Assembly: GCA_040391535.1 (NCBI GenBank)
Contig: JBEBXQ010000093.1
Span: forward strand, 1 to 20,165
DNA: 20,165 bases
Direction of reading: 5' to 3'
Source: JBEBXQ01 sp040391535
GTDB taxonomy: Bacteria; Bacteroidota; Bacteroidia; Cytophagales; Spirosomataceae
Below are positions 1-8,276 of the stretch, in pieces. Each line of letters begins with the position of its first letter. Position 1 is the first letter of the stretch. Under the pieces are notes generated by a model. It had not been told where the DNA came from and searched no databases. It saw only the letters and a program-made list of their open reading frames with translations. Position numbers and translations under genes: made by a program.

Positions 1-94
1 GATTGAATAAAAAGAAAATTCAGTCAGGATAAAAATCACTCCTCAGATCAGAGCATCCTGATTCATCTCATCATCTATTTTTATATTGCTTTCC

Positions 95-544
95 CTACAG
101 AAAGCCCGGATCCTCTTCAGAAAGCTTCTTGATTTTGGCAGACGCCACCTCCGCAAACTCAACAGAAGCATTATAATAGTTTTCTCCATCCGGCAGCACT
201 CTGAAATCGCCTATTTCAACGGTGACCTCCACTGCATCTTCCTTCGCAGAAAGGAGATAACAATACGTAATGTTATAAGAAGATTCACTCCCAGGCCACC
301 ATGAATTATAAAGATTCATTTTCAGGATTTTACCAGGTTCATATCCGGTAACGGTTAATCTGGTAAATCGCTTGTCATCCAGTAACCATTTGATTTCGGT
401 CCCTTCGGAAAGGTGCTGTCTGTCGTCAAAATCGGTAGGGAGTTCATCCCACTGGCGAATATTCAGGGGAATGGTAAGCACATCCCATATCCTGGAGACG
501 GTAGCATGGATCAGTACTTTATTTTTTACAGTCAGTGATTGCAT
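95..544 (-). CDS. SRPBCC-fold (START-like/polyketide-cyclase-like) protein
   Basis: The 149-residue protein has the look of the SRPBCC helix-grip superfamily. It opens with a beta-strand and the segment 'VSRIWDVLT', typical of the first strand and helix, followed by W33 and D34 ('RQWDELP'). Next come antiparallel strands ('RFTRLTVTGYEP', 'YNITYCYLLSA', 'AVEVTVEIGDF') and a long C-terminal helix ('ASVEFAEVASAKIKKLSEED'). There is no signal peptide or membrane segment, so it is probably cytosolic. Members bind hydrophobic ligands or act as AHSA1-like proteins, and the ligand cannot be read from sequence. It is the last gene of a minus-strand series, 108 bp after the antiporter, so it may be co-transcribed with it or have its own promoter. 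The superfamily assignment is moderately sure; a specific function is not supported. Confidence 0.7.
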   Translation of the reverse strand: MQSLTVKNKVLIHATVSRIWDVLTIPLNIRQWDELPTDFDDRQHLSEGTEIKWLLDDKRFTRLTVTGYEPGKILKMNLYNSWWPGSESSYNITYCYLLSAKEDAVEVTVEIGDFRVLPDGENYYNASVEFAEVASAKIKKLSEEDPGFL

Positions 545-652
545 CTCTATCCTATTTATGGTTCTGTTATGCTGAATAATCAGGTTGAATTTAGTCTTTT
601 ACTTTTGCCAAAACAAAATTTAACCATTATCAAAATTCTGATTATCAATAAT

Positions 653-2950
653 TTAATGATCGTGCAAGGTATCCGTTTTATCAGAGATAATGAGTGTTGA
701 TGGTATATCCGACAACCACAGACTTTTGGTTTCCACCAGCTTTTTCCAGCTGTCCAGGCTTACGAGCATCAGGTCCTGTCGTCCCAGAAATTCCTTTTCG
801 ATCATCCGCTGATTCTGTAAGGTGATATGGTTAGGTGCATTTTGCTCAATGGCCCTGATTTTCTCTTTAACCTCAGCGTTGTTTTTGATATGCCCTGCCG
901 CATCCAGAATAACAATCTGTGCACCGGCATTTTGTATGAGTTTCTGTGCGAAAGTAATGAGCATATGACCGTCGTTAGCAGTAAAAAGAGGTATAAAAAC
1001 CTGCCTTATATCTTTCAGGCCTTTGTCTATCAGGATTCCAACCGGCACGTGGGATTTGGTAACAATCTGGCGGGTTCTGTCATCAAACGGTGAACTTTCA
1101 AAAAGATTTTCCTTACCGGTAATTGTATTGAGGAGCTTTTCAGGGTTAATGATGCGTGTTGTGAAACCCAATATCCTTCCCAATAAACTTCCTTCATAGA
1201 TAGACTGCCCCAATCCGATCAGCAGCAGGTCATAATCACCCTTGTTGGCTACCTCTGCAATATCCGAATTAATGTCATTAGAAACCTTAAAGAAGGTAGT
1301 TACCTGCTGGTTAAGCGCCTGCGATTCCTGAATAATCGGCTCAAACGATTCCTTTTCATATTCTTCCGTATCATAAGGGTTCAGTTCATCAATGGGCGAA
1401 AGATGCATTACAGTCACGGTAGCATTGCCATTCAGTTTTCTTACAAATGAATTGGCCAGTTTAAGCAGCAGTTTACCTTTTTGCGGATTTGAAAATGAAA
1501 TCAACACCCTGAATTTACTCAGACTGTTAATTTCCTTAGGAACTTCCACCGGTTTGGATTTAAACAACCAGTTGATAACATCCAATGCCGGACCCGTCAT
1601 AAAAGTAGTTGCCAGCGCCATAATCACCATCATGGCAAATATTTCAGGAGACAAAACCCCCAGATCATAGCCAATATTAAGCACTACCAGTTCCATCAGT
1701 CCACGGGTATTCATCAGAGCACCTATGGTCAGACTGTCTTTCCAGTTCTGACCGACAAATTTGGCTGCCAACGCACTTCCGATAAATTTTCCGGTCACGG
1801 CTACCAGGATAATCAGTCCGGTAATTTTCCATAAATAAGGGTCATTCAGCAGCCCTATTTCCGTTCTCAGCCCTGTATAGACAAAAAATAACGGTAGCAG
1901 CAACACCAGTGCCACATCTTCTACTTTTTCTATAAACAGGTTTCTGAATTTCACATTATCCGGCATAATAGCCCCCGCCATAAAAGCCCCGAACAAGGCG
2001 TGGATCCCGATGACCTCGGTAGCATAAGAAGAGAGAATCAGGATAAGAAAGAAAATGGCAACAATAGGTTTGCTGAGGTTTCCTTTTGCCGCGTGTAATT
2101 CGCCGATCCGTTTCAGAAATGGCCTCACCACCCTGATCATCAGCAAGACATAAACCACGGCCAGCACGATAACAAAGAGCGAACTCAGCAATGACCCGGC
2201 TTTGACAATGGCAATCACAGCGGCCAGCATACACCAGGCCGTAATATCGTCGGCAGCGGCACAGGTAATCACAATGGAACCCAGCTTTGTCTTATGAATA
2301 CCCCTTTCCTGCACAATCCTTGCCAGTACAGGGAAAGCGGTGATACTGGTTGCTATGCCAATGAATAACCCAAAAGACAGAAACTGTACATTGGCCGGAG
2401 CAAATGAATCATACACCAGGTACGCAAGTCCCATCCCCAGCGCAAAAGGAATAATAATACTGGCATGGCTGATGACGATAGCGTCATTCGCCTTATTTTT
2501 TAATACTTTCAGGTCCAGTTCCATGCCTACGATATACATAAAAAGTATCAAACCGATCTGGCTTAGAAACTGCAGGTTACTTAAAGACTGAACAGGAAAA
2601 AGCGTAGCGGATAATTCAGGGAAATAAGTACCGATCAGTGAGGGACCCAGTACAATACCGGCAATCATTTCTCCCACCACGGTAGGTTGACCGATTTTGG
2701 TACAGATCCAGCCAAAAAGCCGGGCAACGAGAATAATGGTAACAATCTGCGCCAGCAGCAGCGCCAAAGGGTGCTGCAGGTTATGGGTCAGTGAGTCAAG
2801 GAACTCAGCCCACTGACTTTTATCAGATGCAGGAATGATAATATTTCTGCCTTTCTCCAGTTGCTTCCCCAGTATTATAATCCAGTACATTAAGGCGGAG
2901 AAAATACCGATTGTGGTAATATAGAAGATACTGTTTTTATACTTTTTCAT
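653..2950 (-). CDS. CPA2-family cation:proton antiporter with C-terminal USP-like tail
   Basis: A 765-residue Na+/H+-exchanger-domain protein (KefB/CPA2 type) predicted to exchange K+ or Na+ for H+ across the inner membrane. Residues 8-27 form an extra N-terminal membrane segment, and about 62-465 hold the antiporter core. Seen motifs are 'LGPSLIG' (101-107), 'GMELDLKVL' (142-150), the acidic pair D234-D235 in an unwound-helix segment ('AAADDITAW'), and 'MNTRGLMELVVLNIG' with R416 and E420, all characteristic of CPA2 proteins. From about residue 478 the chain turns soluble: 'RVLISFSNP' starts a USP-like alpha/beta module and a second similar half begins near residue 645 ('VFIPLFTANDG'). Such tails are thought to be cytoplasmic regulatory domains. 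No TrkA-N (RCK) domain is seen. The LytS/LytT pair ends 124 bp upstream on the same strand, so the transporter may belong to its regulon; this is inference. The transported ion is not determined. Confidence 0.9.
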   Translation of the reverse strand: MKKYKNSIFYITTIGIFSALMYWIIILGKQLEKGRNIIIPASDKSQWAEFLDSLTHNLQHPLALLLAQIVTIILVARLFGWICTKIGQPTVVGEMIAGIVLGPSLIGTYFPELSATLFPVQSLSNLQFLSQIGLILFMYIVGMELDLKVLKNKANDAIVISHASIIIPFALGMGLAYLVYDSFAPANVQFLSFGLFIGIATSITAFPVLARIVQERGIHKTKLGSIVITCAAADDITAWCMLAAVIAIVKAGSLLSSLFVIVLAVVYVLLMIRVVRPFLKRIGELHAAKGNLSKPIVAIFFLILILSSYATEVIGIHALFGAFMAGAIMPDNVKFRNLFIEKVEDVALVLLLPLFFVYTGLRTEIGLLNDPYLWKITGLIILVAVTGKFIGSALAAKFVGQNWKDSLTIGALMNTRGLMELVVLNIGYDLGVLSPEIFAMMVIMALATTFMTGPALDVINWLFKSKPVEVPKEINSLSKFRVLISFSNPQKGKLLLKLANSFVRKLNGNATVTVMHLSPIDELNPYDTEEYEKESFEPIIQESQALNQQVTTFFKVSNDINSDIAEVANKGDYDLLLIGLGQSIYEGSLLGRILGFTTRIINPEKLLNTITGKENLFESSPFDDRTRQIVTKSHVPVGILIDKGLKDIRQVFIPLFTANDGHMLITFAQKLIQNAGAQIVILDAAGHIKNNAEVKEKIRAIEQNAPNHITLQNQRMIEKEFLGRQDLMLVSLDSWKKLVETKSLWLSDIPSTLIISDKTDTLHDH

Positions 2951-3074
2951 GTAGTCCGGTTATTTACGAAAGGGTGGTACTTCCGCAAAATTGCTTATTC
3001 TGCACTTTAAAAACGGGACAAACGGTATAAGAAGCAGAGCAAATGCAGCAAAGCCGGTAAAAAATGTAATGAAA

Positions 3075-3794
3075 TTATACCTTCAGTTTTTCCATAAAAT
3101 CTGTGCGGAACACTTCACTCAAAGAAAATTTGTGACTGGAGCCTGATTCTGTCTGCAGGTTAGTCGTTATTTCATCAAATGAAAACACCTGTATGATCCG
3201 TAATGAAATAATCTCTTTTTTGTTGATCCTGGCAAAGCTGTTTCCGGGTAGTAAATTCTGTAGTTTTTCGAAAGAAATATTTTTCAGCGTAAGCATAGTT
3301 CCGTCTTGCAAAAACGCCCGCTTATCACGGCTGTCAACATCAGATGATTGTATATAAGCCAGCTGATCAAAGAAAATAAGCGCTTTGCCTTTATTGGTAT
3401 TAAGCTGGACAAACTGTCTTTCTGACTTTTCCGTTGACAGCTGCTTTTTTACTTTCTGTACAGCCTGGTTCAGACGCTCTCTCTGAATAGGCTTCCTGAC
3501 ATAATCAAGGGCGTTCAGGTCAAACGCTTCTGCGGCATATTCTTTATAGGCAGTTGTAAAAATAACCGGTTTTCCGTTCAGCAGATTAGCCACCTGAAGT
3601 CCGTTCATTTCCGGCATTTCAATATCCATAATACAAAGATCAAACTCCAGGCCGGGCAATTCTGACAAAAATTTCACCGGATTATTGAAAGCTTTGACCA
3701 CCTCCAGCTCCGGGATTTGCTCACAGAGCATTTTCAGATACGCCAGCCCCGGAAGCTCGTCATCCAGCAACAGGCATTTTATTCTTGTGTTCAA
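3075..3794 (-). CDS. LytTR-family response regulator (LytT/AlgR type)
   Basis: A 239-residue two-component regulator. Residues 5-115 are a receiver domain with acidic pocket D11-D12, phosphoacceptor D57 ('IMDIEMPEMNG'), T80/T81 and K101 ('VRKPI'). Residues about 125-239 form a LytTR DNA-binding domain ('FFDQLAYIQSSDVDSR', 'SFARINKKEIISLRII'). The partner kinase lies immediately upstream and the genes overlap by 35 bp, so translation is probably coupled. The reading frame offers only a TTG start (3794-3792). The next in-frame Met (residue 22) would delete the acidic pocket, and a stop codon lies a few codons upstream. The TTG start is therefore strongly implied. LytTR regulators bind direct repeats in target promoters; I could not identify a target here, although the following antiporter gene is a natural candidate. 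Confidence 0.92.
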   Translation of the reverse strand: MNTRIKCLLLDDELPGLAYLKMLCEQIPELEVVKAFNNPVKFLSELPGLEFDLCIMDIEMPEMNGLQVANLLNGKPVIFTTAYKEYAAEAFDLNALDYVRKPIQRERLNQAVQKVKKQLSTEKSERQFVQLNTNKGKALIFFDQLAYIQSSDVDSRDKRAFLQDGTMLTLKNISFEKLQNLLPGNSFARINKKEIISLRIIQVFSFDEITTNLQTESGSSHKFSLSEVFRTDFMEKLKV

Positions 3795-4530
3795 GCAGAT
3801 TAATCTTTAGTTGAGCGATATAAACATCCTTTTCGATAAACCTTTCGAGTCTGAAATGGTCCTTATAAATAATCCGGAGCCGTTGCTCCAGTGTTTCCGT
3901 ACCGATGCCGCCATGTTCTTTCCGGATGGGGGCATAGCCTGAAGTTTTATTAGAAACAGTCTGGGAAAAATAACCGTCCCGGCATTCTATCACAATGGAA
4001 ATAAAAGCATCTGAGCTTTGCAGATCAGCATGCTTAAAGGCATTTTCAATCAGATCAATTGAAATCAGCGGGGCCAGCAGCGGCTGTTCATAGAGCGGAT
4101 CCGTCTCATTAATCCGTGTTTTTACCTTCAGTTCAAAAAGAGGACTGATCTTTATTTTATTAATTTCAATGAGGTTCAGCGCAAACTCTATTTCTTCTTT
4201 TGGTGTTACAAATCGTTTCCTGCTTTCGTAAAGAATATAATCCAGCACATTGGCCAGCTTATCCAGTGCAAAATAGGTCTGATAAGCATGGGATTGTATG
4301 GAATTCAGGATATTCTTGAATAAATGCGGGTTCAGTTTTGATTCAAGGGTTTCCAGTTTCAGTGAGTTAATGCTTTTTTCAAGCTTCTGAAATTTCGTTT
4401 CTGTTTCACGCCTGTTCTTCTCAGCCAGCCTTAGTCGTGACACCAGAAAAACACATAAAGCCAGCATCACCAATCCAAAACCGGAAAGGATGAAAATCAC
4501 AGAAGCAGATATGTCTGTAGTTGTATTCAT
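3760..4530 (-). CDS. LytS-like sensor histidine kinase (HisKA_7TM-less, one membrane segment)
   Basis: A sensor kinase of the His_kinase (PF06580) class that pairs with LytTR regulators. From the chosen ATG it is 256 residues. One hydrophobic segment comes first ('ASVIFILSGFGLVMLALCVFLV'), then a short basic coiled-coil linker, then the phosphoacceptor box 'SKLNPHLFKNILNSIQ' with the conserved His (the family consensus is LNPHFLFN). The ATPase part shows the N-box 'IDLIENAFKHA' and a G-box-like 'HGGIGTETLEQRL'. There is no extracellular sensor domain, so the stimulus is probably sensed through the membrane segment or a partner. Start choice: the frame is open up to a GTG at 4581, with ATGs at 4551 and 4530. 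I prefer 4530 because the membrane segment follows at once, but 4551 is possible. The 3' end overlaps the regulator gene by 35 bp. Confidence 0.88.
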   Translation of the reverse strand: MNTTTDISASVIFILSGFGLVMLALCVFLVSRLRLAEKNRRETETKFQKLEKSINSLKLETLESKLNPHLFKNILNSIQSHAYQTYFALDKLANVLDYILYESRKRFVTPKEEIEFALNLIEINKIKISPLFELKVKTRINETDPLYEQPLLAPLISIDLIENAFKHADLQSSDAFISIVIECRDGYFSQTVSNKTSGYAPIRKEHGGIGTETLEQRLRIIYKDHFRLERFIEKDVYIAQLKINLLEHKNKMPVAG

Positions 4531-4682
4531 ATATGAGGCGAAGTTAATCATTTTGCAGGTTAGTCTGCTTTCTCGTTTCACAATGCAAACTGCACTCTGT
4601 AAAGTTAATTTATCATTACATTTCTGATTTTAAACAGTAGAATACCCCCTGATTGTTTATTTTTATAGCAAAACATCGGTAT

Positions 4683-5585
4683 ATGTCTTTCAAAAATATT
4701 TTTTCACGCCTGTTCATCTTCCTTAATCTTCTGGTAATCACCCAGGTATATGCACAAACCTTTCCGGTAAAGACCAAGTCGGTGCTGGTCTGCGGAGACA
4801 CTAAAGTACACCTGGTTGATTATGGGTTATCCAAAGATACAATTCCGCATATTTTATGGACCTGGGATGCACGCAACGTGGCGGATTTACCGGAGGAATA
4901 CCGGAACCGCAAATTCAATTCGGTAGATGATGTAAAGCTCATCAGCAAAGGGAAACAATTACTGATTTCTTCCTCTTCGGGGGCGGTGGTGCTCTGGGAC
5001 CTGCAAAACAACAAAACCCTGTTTTATGCTGATGTTCCTAATGCGCACTCCATCGAAATACTGCCGGGTAATCTTTTAGCAGCTGCAGCTTCCACTCATG
5101 CTAACGGAAATAAGATCATGCTTTTTGATCTCAGCAGAAACGATGCTCCAGTTTTTACCGACAGCCTGTATTCTGCTCATGGTGTCGTCTGGCATCCGAA
5201 AAGAAAAACACTTTTTGCGCTGGGGTATGATGTTCTGCGGGAATATAAGATCCAGACTGATCAATCATTAAAGAAAATCAACGAATGGAAAATCCCCGGA
5301 GAAAGTGGGCATGACCTTTTCCCGTTACCTGACAACAGCGGATTCTTCATTACGGAACATACCGGTGCCTGGAAATTCGATCTGAAAACGATGCAGTTTT
5401 CCAAGATCAATAACTTTCCTGATGCAGAAAATATCAAAAGTGTCGGCCGGACTTCATACGGGCAATACGTGTATACAATCCCTGAAAAAAGCTGGTGGAC
5501 CTATCATGTACTTTTTTCCCAGCCGTCCAGAAGCCTGGCATTTCCGGATATGAAAGTATATAAAGCCCGCTGGTATCACGAATAA
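4683..5585 (+). CDS. Secreted DUF6528-like beta-propeller protein
   Basis: From the ATG at 4683 the protein has 300 residues and begins with a clear signal peptide ('NIFSRLFIFLNLLVITQVYA', cleavage before Q). An in-frame TTG at 4653 would add ten residues in front and spoil the signal peptide, so 4683 is preferred. The mature part consists of repeated beta-strand blades with WD/propeller-like phrases ('ILWTWDARNVADLP', 'AVVLWDLQNNKTLFYADVPNAHS', 'KIMLFDLSRNDAPVF', 'GHDLFPLPDNSGFFITEH'). This resembles the DUF6528 family of Bacteroidota exported proteins, of unknown function. No catalytic motif is recognised. It is separated by 15 bp from the following dehydrogenase gene and is probably in one transcription unit with it, which could point to handling of a carbohydrate or related ligand. 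Family name from memory of the pattern; function unknown. Confidence 0.75.
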   Translation: MSFKNIFSRLFIFLNLLVITQVYAQTFPVKTKSVLVCGDTKVHLVDYGLSKDTIPHILWTWDARNVADLPEEYRNRKFNSVDDVKLISKGKQLLISSSSGAVVLWDLQNNKTLFYADVPNAHSIEILPGNLLAAAASTHANGNKIMLFDLSRNDAPVFTDSLYSAHGVVWHPKRKTLFALGYDVLREYKIQTDQSLKKINEWKIPGESGHDLFPLPDNSGFFITEHTGAWKFDLKTMQFSKINNFPDAENIKSVGRTSYGQYVYTIPEKSWWTYHVLFSQPSRSLAFPDMKVYKARWYHE

Positions 5586-5600
5586 ACTGTTTTAAATTTT

Positions 5601-6374
5601 ATGCAAACCCCATTGTTTTTCCCTGAACGTTTCAGAAACCAGGTCGCTGTCATTACCGGTGGCGCTGACGGATTAGGCAAATCCATTGCCCATCGTTTAG
5701 GAAAAGAAGGCGCAAAGGTCATGTTGCTCGACCGGAATCCGGAATTACTCCGTAAAACGGTTGAGGAATTTCAGCAGGAGGATATTGAAGCCTGCGGGTT
5801 TACTGCTGATGTCGCAGATGAAAATCAGGTAAAAACAACCGTCAGTACGATCTCCGAACAGTTCGGAACGATTGATGTTCTGATACATTCTGCAGGAATT
5901 GTAGGACCAACCAGCACCAAAATCACTGATTTCTCAACGGAAGATTTTATAAAAGTATGTGCTGTAAACCTTACCGGTAGTTTTCTGATGACCAAATACT
6001 GCCTTTCTGTTATGCAGGAAAAAGGGTATGGGAGGATATTGCTGATTGCTTCCATAGCCGGAAAAGACGGAAACCCGGGCATGGTAGGATATTCGGCTAG
6101 CAAGTCCGGCGTTATAGGACTGGTCAAAGGTGTCGCCAAAGAATTTGCAACGTCCGGCATTACGGTTAACGGATTGGCACCCGCTGTTATCCGTACTGCC
6201 ATGAACGCCGACACAGCACCTGAACAGCTGGCTTACATGACGGCCAAAATCCCAATGGGAAGATTGGGCGAAAGCGACGAAGTAGCCGCGGTGGCTTCCT
6301 TTATCGTTTCTCCGGAAAACAGCTTCTCTACCGGTTTTATCTATGACATTTCAGGAGGAAGAGCCGTTTATTGA
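5601..6374 (+). CDS. Short-chain dehydrogenase/reductase (classical SDR, NAD-type)
   Basis: A 257-residue classical SDR with a complete set of family motifs. The cofactor glycine motif is 'TGGADGLG' (19-26). D44 at the end of the second strand ('MLLDRN') suggests NAD(H) rather than NADP(H). Other motifs are 'HSAG' (96-99, the NNAG position), N123 ('AVNLTG'), and the catalytic S151 ('IASIAG'), Y164 and K168 ('YSASK'). The C-terminus 'FIYDISGGRAVY' matches the usual 'xxxDGG' end. There is no signal peptide, so it is cytoplasmic. It resembles FabG-like and sugar-dehydrogenase SDRs; the substrate cannot be assigned. It follows the DUF6528-like gene by 15 bp. Its stop codon is only 2 bp from the stop of the convergent minus-strand lipoprotein gene. 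Confidence 0.92.
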   Translation: MQTPLFFPERFRNQVAVITGGADGLGKSIAHRLGKEGAKVMLLDRNPELLRKTVEEFQQEDIEACGFTADVADENQVKTTVSTISEQFGTIDVLIHSAGIVGPTSTKITDFSTEDFIKVCAVNLTGSFLMTKYCLSVMQEKGYGRILLIASIAGKDGNPGMVGYSASKSGVIGLVKGVAKEFATSGITVNGLAPAVIRTAMNADTAPEQLAYMTAKIPMGRLGESDEVAAVASFIVSPENSFSTGFIYDISGGRAVY

Positions 6375-6376
6375 GC

Positions 6377-6712
6377 TTACTCTTCTTTGGGCCAGATGGT
6401 GGCTATTTTAACCAGACCGTTACTATCCAGACCATCCGGCCCAAAATCATAACGTTCCCCTTCACAGGTATAAAAATGACAAAACAAACAGGAACTGATT
6501 GTCGGGTAAACATCTACCAGCAGACTGCCTTTATATTCATATAGCGATACTATACACAGTACCTCATGGCTTTCTACCATTTCTTTCAGCCACTTTACCT
6601 GCTGCATAGGGTCACTCGACTCACAAACTGATATTTCTGAGAATTTCTCGTCTTTTTTGCAACTGCCCAACAGGCACATGAGGCACAGGATAGCAATAAG
6701 AGATTTATACAT
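6377..6712 (-). CDS. Small Cys-rich predicted lipoprotein, unknown function
   Basis: I do not recognise this family. From the ATG at 6712 it is 111 residues and starts as a textbook lipoprotein: 'MYKSLIAILCLMCLLGSC' with lipobox LGSC and lipidated C18, followed by a charged 'KKDEKF' tether. The mature part is short and unusually rich in Cys (for example 'SSCLFCHFYTCEG') and ends in 'KIATIWPKEE'. A longer frame opens at an ATG at 6784, overlapping the upstream barrel gene by 25 bp. Its N-terminal extension would bury the signal peptide, so the internal ATG (6712, or 6718 two codons earlier) is more credible. It is the last gene of the LVIVD/barrel operon, 47 bp after the barrel gene. Cell location: envelope, probably membrane-anchored. 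Function unknown. Confidence 0.68.
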   Translation of the reverse strand: MYKSLIAILCLMCLLGSCKKDEKFSEISVCESSDPMQQVKWLKEMVESHEVLCIVSLYEYKGSLLVDVYPTISSCLFCHFYTCEGERYDFGPDGLDSNGLVKIATIWPKEE

Positions 6713-6759
6713 GATCATAATTGTTTTGACGATGCCATTATATTTTTCTGCTAAACCCG

Positions 6760-7464
6760 TTAAGGTCTGCTCCTTATCCGCCATTTTAAAGGAATCCCCA
6801 GCTGAAAGCCCATAGCCAGCGACGGATAGGGTTCATTTGCGTCCCAGAAGAGATCTCCGAACCACCTGCCATCTCCAAAGTTAATATTCCTGACATTCTC
6901 CGGTTCAGACTTATAGGTTTTCATCCGCATTCCTCCGCCTACGTACAGATCCAGGGTTATGCTGTTGGGAAAATAAAAATGCCAGCCTACTTTGGCATGA
7001 AGGGCATTGACCGTCTTTCTGCCCCTTACATCTCTGAATTCGAAATAATCACAACCTGCATTATTGCCGGTACAATTGACGCCAGCCCACATCGATTCCG
7101 TTGCGGTTACCATTTTTCTCATGTACTCTCCTGCAACATATATCCGTCCGAAACTCCATTCATGAAAATAAAAACGAAACTGGCTTCGGGAGCGGAAAGT
7201 CCATTTTTCGGGAGCACCATCCCAGTCGATATACCACGGATTAAATACCGAATGCCCATATCCGAACTCCTGATTAATGGTAAAGCGGTTGTCGGCAAAC
7301 GGAATTTCGAGGCCGGCCTGAACAGTATTGTCAATATCAAAAAAGGAAAGCGGAGCCAGTTTCAGAATGACTCTGTCTTTGGTATCCTCTGCCGGAGTCA
7401 CCTGAGCGTAAGCACTTGCCGATATCAATAAACCTGTGATGAAGTATAAAATCGTCTTTTTCAT
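6760..7464 (-). CDS. Predicted outer-membrane beta-barrel protein (DUF3575-like)
   Basis: A 234-residue exported protein. Residues 1-20 are a signal peptide ('MKKTILYFITGLLISASAYA', cleavage before Q). The mature chain alternates aromatic and hydrophobic strands: 'RVILKLAPLSFFDIDNTVQAG', 'RFTINQEFGYGHSVF', 'SRSQFRFYFHEW', 'RIYVAGEYMRKMV', 'HAKVGWHFYFP', 'ITLDLYVGGGMRMKTY', 'PSLAMGFQLGIPLKW'. This is the pattern of a small outer-membrane barrel, and the 'KLAPLSFFD' opening with the closing 'GIPLKW' resembles DUF3575-type proteins. Two Cys in a loop ('NCTGNNAGCDYF') may form a disulphide. The gene starts 2 bp after the stop of the LVIVD lipoprotein gene, so the two are almost certainly co-translated. 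Role: unknown envelope component. Confidence 0.75.
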   Translation of the reverse strand: MKKTILYFITGLLISASAYAQVTPAEDTKDRVILKLAPLSFFDIDNTVQAGLEIPFADNRFTINQEFGYGHSVFNPWYIDWDGAPEKWTFRSRSQFRFYFHEWSFGRIYVAGEYMRKMVTATESMWAGVNCTGNNAGCDYFEFRDVRGRKTVNALHAKVGWHFYFPNSITLDLYVGGGMRMKTYKSEPENVRNINFGDGRWFGDLFWDANEPYPSLAMGFQLGIPLKWRIRSRP

Positions 7465-7466
7465 AT

Positions 7467-8231
7467 TTATTCAACCGGAATTATGCTTAATAATTCATGC
7501 GTGTCATTGTCATGAAAAGTCATTTGGAAAATACCGTCATGACCCGTCAGAATCAAAGAATTATCCCGATTGGCAATTACATCATAAGCATGCATCTCTT
7601 CGATCTGATAACGCAGCGCCGGCGATGTGGGGTTGGAAATATCCATTACTTTCAGTCCTTTTTCACCTTCACACACAAAAAGGCGATCTCCTGAAATACC
7701 CAGTCCGTACGGGCTGTCCATCCCCTGCGAATGAACCATAACAGGCTTTCTCGGATCTGAAAAATCAACCACATCCAATGTACTGAGGCTCGTCCAGTTA
7801 CGGCAGGCTTGTCCGGCCCGCAAGGTAACATAGGCATAATTCCCCTGTGCTACCACCGGGTCGCAGGACATCACATGCACGTATTTGGTGAGTAATGACG
7901 GACTGGAGGGTTTCGTATTATCATAAATATACAGCCCGTCATTGGCACCGATAAAAAGCTTATCCTGATAAGGAAAAATGGTTTCAATACCCACTCCCAT
8001 GTTTCTCGACGCAGTTTTTGCAGGCTGATCAGGTGATGAAATGTCATATACATCAAGGCTGGAACTGGTCACGATATAGAGCGAATTGTCCGTAATGGCG
8101 AACCGTGCCATGGATCCACCCGTTCCGGACTGCGGATTAACCGATCCGTCACTTTTGCTGAGACTCTCACATGCCCAGGCGAACGCTGCCATGGCCACCA
8201 CCATCAGAATTTGAACACGGATTCTTTTCAT
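7467..8231 (-). CDS. LVIVD-repeat lipoprotein
   Basis: A 254-residue lipoprotein whose signal ends 'AAFAWAC' (C21; the lipobox has Ala at -3 rather than the usual Leu). The rest is a predicted beta-propeller of LVIVD repeats, each with a 'L.V.DISNP..P' phrase: 'LDVYDISSPDQP', 'LYIYDNTKPSSP', 'LDVVDFSDPRKP', 'LKVMDISNPTSP', ending 'GIFQMTFHDNDTHELLSIIPVE'. At least four repeats are visible. LVIVD proteins in Bacteroidota are surface or periplasmic proteins of unknown function; propellers of this kind usually bind ligands or proteins. It lies between a second LVIVD lipoprotein gene (45 bp upstream) and the barrel gene (2 bp downstream). Confidence 0.88.
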   Translation of the reverse strand: MKRIRVQILMVVAMAAFAWACESLSKSDGSVNPQSGTGGSMARFAITDNSLYIVTSSSLDVYDISSPDQPAKTASRNMGVGIETIFPYQDKLFIGANDGLYIYDNTKPSSPSLLTKYVHVMSCDPVVAQGNYAYVTLRAGQACRNWTSLSTLDVVDFSDPRKPVMVHSQGMDSPYGLGISGDRLFVCEGEKGLKVMDISNPTSPALRYQIEEMHAYDVIANRDNSLILTGHDGIFQMTFHDNDTHELLSIIPVE

Positions 8232-8276
8232 AATATATCTTTTAGTGATTCAGGTATAAGAAATAACAACCCCGGA

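Noticed and set aside
1..94. Possible gene end or terminator at the left edge
   Set aside because: No open frame of note; only a 5-pair AT-rich stem (ATCAG/CTGAT) without a T-run.
4631..4659. 6-bp inverted repeat TAAACA / TGTTTA in the kinase/DUF6528 divergent spacer
   Set aside because: AT-rich and short with a 17-bp spacer; expected by chance in such sequence.
5825..6214. Minus-strand open frame of 129 codons inside the SDR gene
   Set aside because: The plus strand encodes all SDR motifs; the antisense frame is a by-product.
6979..7431. Plus-strand open frame of 150 codons opposite the barrel gene
   Set aside because: Antisense to a gene with a signal peptide and barrel strands; its translation shows no family features.
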